From Candidatus Hydrogenedentota bacterium (GTDB lineage: Bacteria > Hydrogenedentota > Hydrogenedentia > Hydrogenedentales > SLHB01), in NCBI GenBank assembly GCA_022706165.1, contig JAKJDA010000004.1, forward strand, positions 10,702 to 17,243: DNA of 6,542 bases, in the 5' to 3' direction. Below, piece after piece: positions 4,264-6,542 of the stretch (position 1 is the first letter of the stretch; every line of letters begins with the position of its first letter). The translations under genes and the position numbers were made by a program. The notes under the pieces are model-generated. The model had not been told where the DNA came from, did no database searches, and saw only the letters and a list, made by a program, of their open reading frames with translations.

Positions 4264-5484
4264 ATGTCTCGTACCGTACGTATTTTCGACACCACCCTGC
4301 GCGATGGGGAACAGACGCCGGGTGTCCACATCACGCCCGACCAGAAGGTCGCGATAGCCCATCGCCTGAAAGCGATTGGCGTTGCCACGATCGAGGCGGG
4401 ATTCCCGATCTCGTCGCCGGGCGATCGCGACGCCGTGGCCCGTATCGCGCGCGAGGTGCGCAGCTGCGAAATCGCGGCGATGGCGCGTTGCGTCGCGCAG
4501 GACATCGACGCGGCGGCAGACGCCTTGCGCGACGCCGAGCGCCCGGTTATCCATGTTTTCCTGGGCACCTCCGATATCCATTTGACGAAGAAATTGCGCC
4601 TGGATCGCGCCGGTGCCGTGCGCGCGATTCGCGAATGCGTGGCGCGGGCGCGCAGGCACGTCGCCGACGTGCAGTTCAGCGCCGAAGACGCAACGCGCAC
4701 CGAACGCCCCTTCTTGCGGCAATGCATCGCGGCGGCGGTCGAGTCAGGCGCGACGCGGATTAATCTGCCCGACACGGTCGGCTGCATGTTGCCGCGCGAA
4801 TACGGCGAGATGATTCGCGATGTCGTGCGGTTTGTCGGCCCCCACGTGATCGTCTCGGCGCACTGCCACAACGACATGGGCATGGCCACGGCCAACACCG
4901 TCGCGGCGGTCGAGGGCGGCGCGCGCCAAGTCGAAGTGACCGTCAACGGCATCGGCGAACGCGCGGGCAACGCCGCGTTGGAGGAAGTCGCCGTGGCGAT
5001 GGCGATGAAGCGCATCGCCGAGTCCGGCGTCGACGTGCAACAAGTCACCGCCTTGAGCGCGCACGTCGCCGAGGTTACGCGCGTGCCGGTGCAACCCAAC
5101 CGCGCGGTTGTAGGGGCAAATGCCTTCGCACACAGCTCCGGCATCCATCAGGACGGCATCCTGAAAGACCCGAGCACCTACGAGTTCGTGCCGCCCGCGA
5201 TGGTCGGCGCGCCGGGACATCGCTTCGTGATGACCTCGCGATCGGGTCGCGGCGCCGTCGCGCACCACGCGGCGCGCATGGGCTATCGTTTGACCGACGC
5301 GCAAGTGGACGAAGTCTATCGCGCGTTCATCGAGGTTGCGGCATACAGCGACGGCGCCGTGGATGCGGACGAACTGGCGCGGGTGATTGGCGCCGCTTGT
5401 GGCCCGCCGCCAAACCCGACGCAGGAATTGCCGCCGCGGGATGATCCCAAGCGTTGCCGCTTCGAGGAAGTGATGCTGCTGTAA
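4264..5484 (+). CDS. leuA: 2-Isopropylmalate synthase, short form without the C-terminal regulatory domain
   Basis: Condenses acetyl-CoA with 2-oxoisovalerate to give 2-isopropylmalate, the first committed step of leucine synthesis in the cytoplasm. In the 406 residues the TIM-barrel domain (about 1-270) shows the DTTLRDGEQTPG motif (R13, D14), the metal-binding HCHND (H200, H202) and the NGIGERAGNAALEEV motif with N236. Then come the LeuA-type HSSGIHQDGIL (290-300) and TSRSGRGAVAHH segments. These favour LeuA over homocitrate or citramalate synthase. Full-length LeuA is about 500-520 residues; here the protein stops after the linker subdomain, so the leucine-binding allosteric domain is absent. 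No continuation exists downstream, because a minus-strand gene starts its 3' end 24 bp later. ATG 4264 has AAGGAG 10 nt upstream. The upstream attenuator is the likely leucine control. Confidence 0.9.
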   Translation: MSRTVRIFDTTLRDGEQTPGVHITPDQKVAIAHRLKAIGVATIEAGFPISSPGDRDAVARIAREVRSCEIAAMARCVAQDIDAAADALRDAERPVIHVFLGTSDIHLTKKLRLDRAGAVRAIRECVARARRHVADVQFSAEDATRTERPFLRQCIAAAVESGATRINLPDTVGCMLPREYGEMIRDVVRFVGPHVIVSAHCHNDMGMATANTVAAVEGGARQVEVTVNGIGERAGNAALEEVAVAMAMKRIAESGVDVQQVTALSAHVAEVTRVPVQPNRAVVGANAFAHSSGIHQDGILKDPSTYEFVPPAMVGAPGHRFVMTSRSGRGAVAHHAARMGYRLTDAQVDEVYRAFIEVAAYSDGAVDADELARVIGAACGPPPNPTQELPPRDDPKRCRFEEVMLL

Positions 5485-5508
5485 CAAATGCCGCGGAGAA
5501 GACGCTTT

Positions 5509-6009
5509 TTATCCGTTGATCTGGGCCTTGGCGTAGAGGTGTTCCTGGGAGTCGGGAGGGAAGCGTTCCATCATGCGCCGGTACGTATGCAGCTCGTTTT
5601 CGCGGTCTCGCAATTCCTGGTAGCAGACGATGAGCTGTTGGTAGACCATGGAAATGCCGTCCCAATCGGGGAATTTGGCGGCAACGAGTTCGTAGCACCG
5701 GGCGGCCTCTTGGCGGTCCAGCAGTTTGTGCAGATACAGGTTGCCCATGGCGAAGAGAAGGGCGGGCGCATCAGGCCCGGTGCGGTCGGCATCGTATTGG
5801 GCCTGATGTTCCTGGATGATTTTGAGGGCGCTTTGGCGTTCGGCGTCGGGGGCGAAGATTTGCGCGCCCTCTGTGGAACCGACCGTGGATTCGGCGGGGG
5901 CGTCGGGCTGCGTCTCCTTGTAATACAGCGCGAACGCGATGCATCCGATCACGATGAGGATGAGAATCCACGAGTCCCGCGCGAAAGAGATCAGTTGTTT
6001 CCGGTTCAT
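5509..6009 (-). CDS. Membrane-anchored TPR-like protein
   Basis: A 166-residue protein of unknown specific role. The N-terminus (MNRKQLISFARDSW) is followed by one membrane segment at about 13-30 (WILILIVIGCIAFALYY), so the rest probably faces the periplasm. Residues 83-114 and 121-151 look like two tetratricopeptide-type helical pairs (ALLFAMGNLYL...AARCYELVAAKFP and VYQQLIVCYQEL...YRRMMERFP), of the kind used for protein-protein contacts. The start at 6009 is chosen because its ATG overlaps the stop codon of the upstream gene (ATGA, 6006-6009), implying translational coupling; in-frame ATGs at 6027 and 6048 lie inside the preceding gene. Coupling to a pilus-type protein suggests a role in assembling or holding a surface structure. 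It converges on leuA with only 24 bp between them. Confidence 0.75.
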   Translation of the reverse strand: MNRKQLISFARDSWILILIVIGCIAFALYYKETQPDAPAESTVGSTEGAQIFAPDAERQSALKIIQEHQAQYDADRTGPDAPALLFAMGNLYLHKLLDRQEAARCYELVAAKFPDWDGISMVYQQLIVCYQELRDRENELHTYRRMMERFPPDSQEHLYAKAQING

Positions 6010-6542
6010 GCGCCCAATTCCCTCCATGAAACCTTCGTGAGCACCCAAATGGGATAGGCTCCGATCATGCCGAGCGGCAGGTTGTCGGCCAGTGCGGGCA
6101 CTTGATAGATCTCGGGAACGTTCGTTCCCATGTCGAAATAGTTGGACACGAAGGTTCCCGTGACGATGGTTTGCTTGGTGGAACGGATCATGCCTTGCGC
6201 GTAAAAGGCGCCCATGAGGCTCAGTTGGGACACGCTGCCGACGTACATGTTGTTTTGGGCCATGATGCCGAGGATGTTGTTGACGGGGAAACTGTTGGCG
6301 GTGGTTCCGTTCGCGTTGACCGAGAGCAGGTCCGTGTTGAGCGTGACGTCGCCCTTGACCAACAGCGCCGCGCGGCCGGTGTAATGGATGGTCTTGTCGT
6401 TGCCGCCGCCGCGGTTTATGGTGAGCGATCCGTTCACTTGAATCTGGCCGTTGACCCTCAGTTGCTTGGTCGTGCCATTGTAATAGATGTAGTCGTCTCC
6501 GGGCTGGATGTTGGCGGGGTTTGGGTCGGCTGGCCGCGTGGC
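6006..6542 (-). CDS. PilX/pseudopilin-associated surface protein, C-terminal part (5' end outside window)
   Basis: The frame is open to the right edge, so 178 C-terminal residues of a longer protein are seen. They read like the C-terminal region of large pilus-biogenesis or PilX-type proteins: a series of short beta-rich units (QLRVNGQIQVNGSLTI, AALLVKGDVTLNTDLL, NILGIMAQNNMYVGS, LMGAFYAQGMI, TIVTGTFVSNYF) resembling a beta-solenoid. A short hydrophobic end finishes in VSWREL. A frame-internal GTG at 6437 is not the true start. The stop overlaps the start of the TPR gene by 4 bp. The N-terminal prepilin signal, if any, is beyond the window. The family assignment comes from pattern only and is moderate; another beta-solenoid surface or polymer-forming protein is possible. 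Confidence 0.6.
   Translation of the reverse strand, partial: ATRPADPNPANIQPGDDYIYYNGTTKQLRVNGQIQVNGSLTINRGGGNDKTIHYTGRAALLVKGDVTLNTDLLSVNANGTTANSFPVNNILGIMAQNNMYVGSVSQLSLMGAFYAQGMIRSTKQTIVTGTFVSNYFDMGTNVPEIYQVPALADNLPLGMIGAYPIWVLTKVSWRELGA

Noticed and set aside
4257..5144. Minus-strand frame of 295 codons across leuA
   Set aside because: It is antisense to a clearly recognisable LeuA; it is rich in Ala, Arg, Thr and Ser as expected for a shadow frame in GC-rich DNA.
5488..6057. Long plus-strand open frame opposite the TPR gene
   Set aside because: It lies antisense to a gene with a clear membrane segment, TPR-like repeats and a coupled start. Its translation (VFLGVGREAF, GVGGEDLRAL) is low-complexity shadow sequence.
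1..6542. tRNA or rRNA genes
   Set aside because: I scanned by eye for GTTCRANYC T-loop motifs in cloverleaf context and found none convincing.

Overview
This window is about 6.5 kb of GC-rich bacterial DNA with compact genes, Shine-Dalgarno starts and one good sigma70-type promoter. The gene set is a c-di-GMP signalling enzyme, a short hybrid cluster protein, a hemerythrin-like protein, an Rrf2 regulator and a pilin-like/TPR pair. It suggests an uncultured, probably anaerobic or microaerobic, didermal bacterium. I cannot name the phylum from sequence alone; a Planctomycetes/Hydrogenedentes-like lineage is only a guess from general style.

Layout from left to right. (1) 1-540: C-terminal part of a GGDEF diguanylate cyclase that enters from the left edge. 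(2) 734-3539: a likely nitrosative/oxidative-stress module. It has a strong promoter, a hemerythrin HHE protein (808-1419), a class III-length hybrid cluster protein Hcp (1495-2805), a strong GC-rich hairpin after hcp, and an Rrf2-family regulator (3069-3539) that is a candidate NsrR-like controller. (3) 3632-3792: a REP/REPIN-like element made of two perfect 29-bp inverted arms, each itself a GTAG-headed hairpin. (4) 3894-5484: a leucine biosynthesis unit. A short peptide of 28 codons with a run of Leu codons (3947-4033) is followed by an intrinsic terminator (4060-4098) and then a 2-isopropylmalate synthase gene (4264-5484). The leader RNA contains three mutually exclusive pairings of the classic ribosome-mediated attenuation type. 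The enzyme ends before the C-terminal allosteric domain of full-length LeuA. (5) 5509-6542, minus strand and convergent with leuA: the end of a pilus-type surface protein gene, translationally coupled (ATGA overlap) to a single-pass membrane TPR protein.

The most notable item is the leucine attenuator. The sequence shows the leader peptide, pause hairpin, antiterminator and terminator in the correct order, upstream of a LeuA that appears to lack its feedback domain. This suggests that leucine control has been shifted from the enzyme to the transcript. The second point of interest is the clustering of hemerythrin, Hcp and an Rrf2 regulator whose cysteine spacing is not the usual one.
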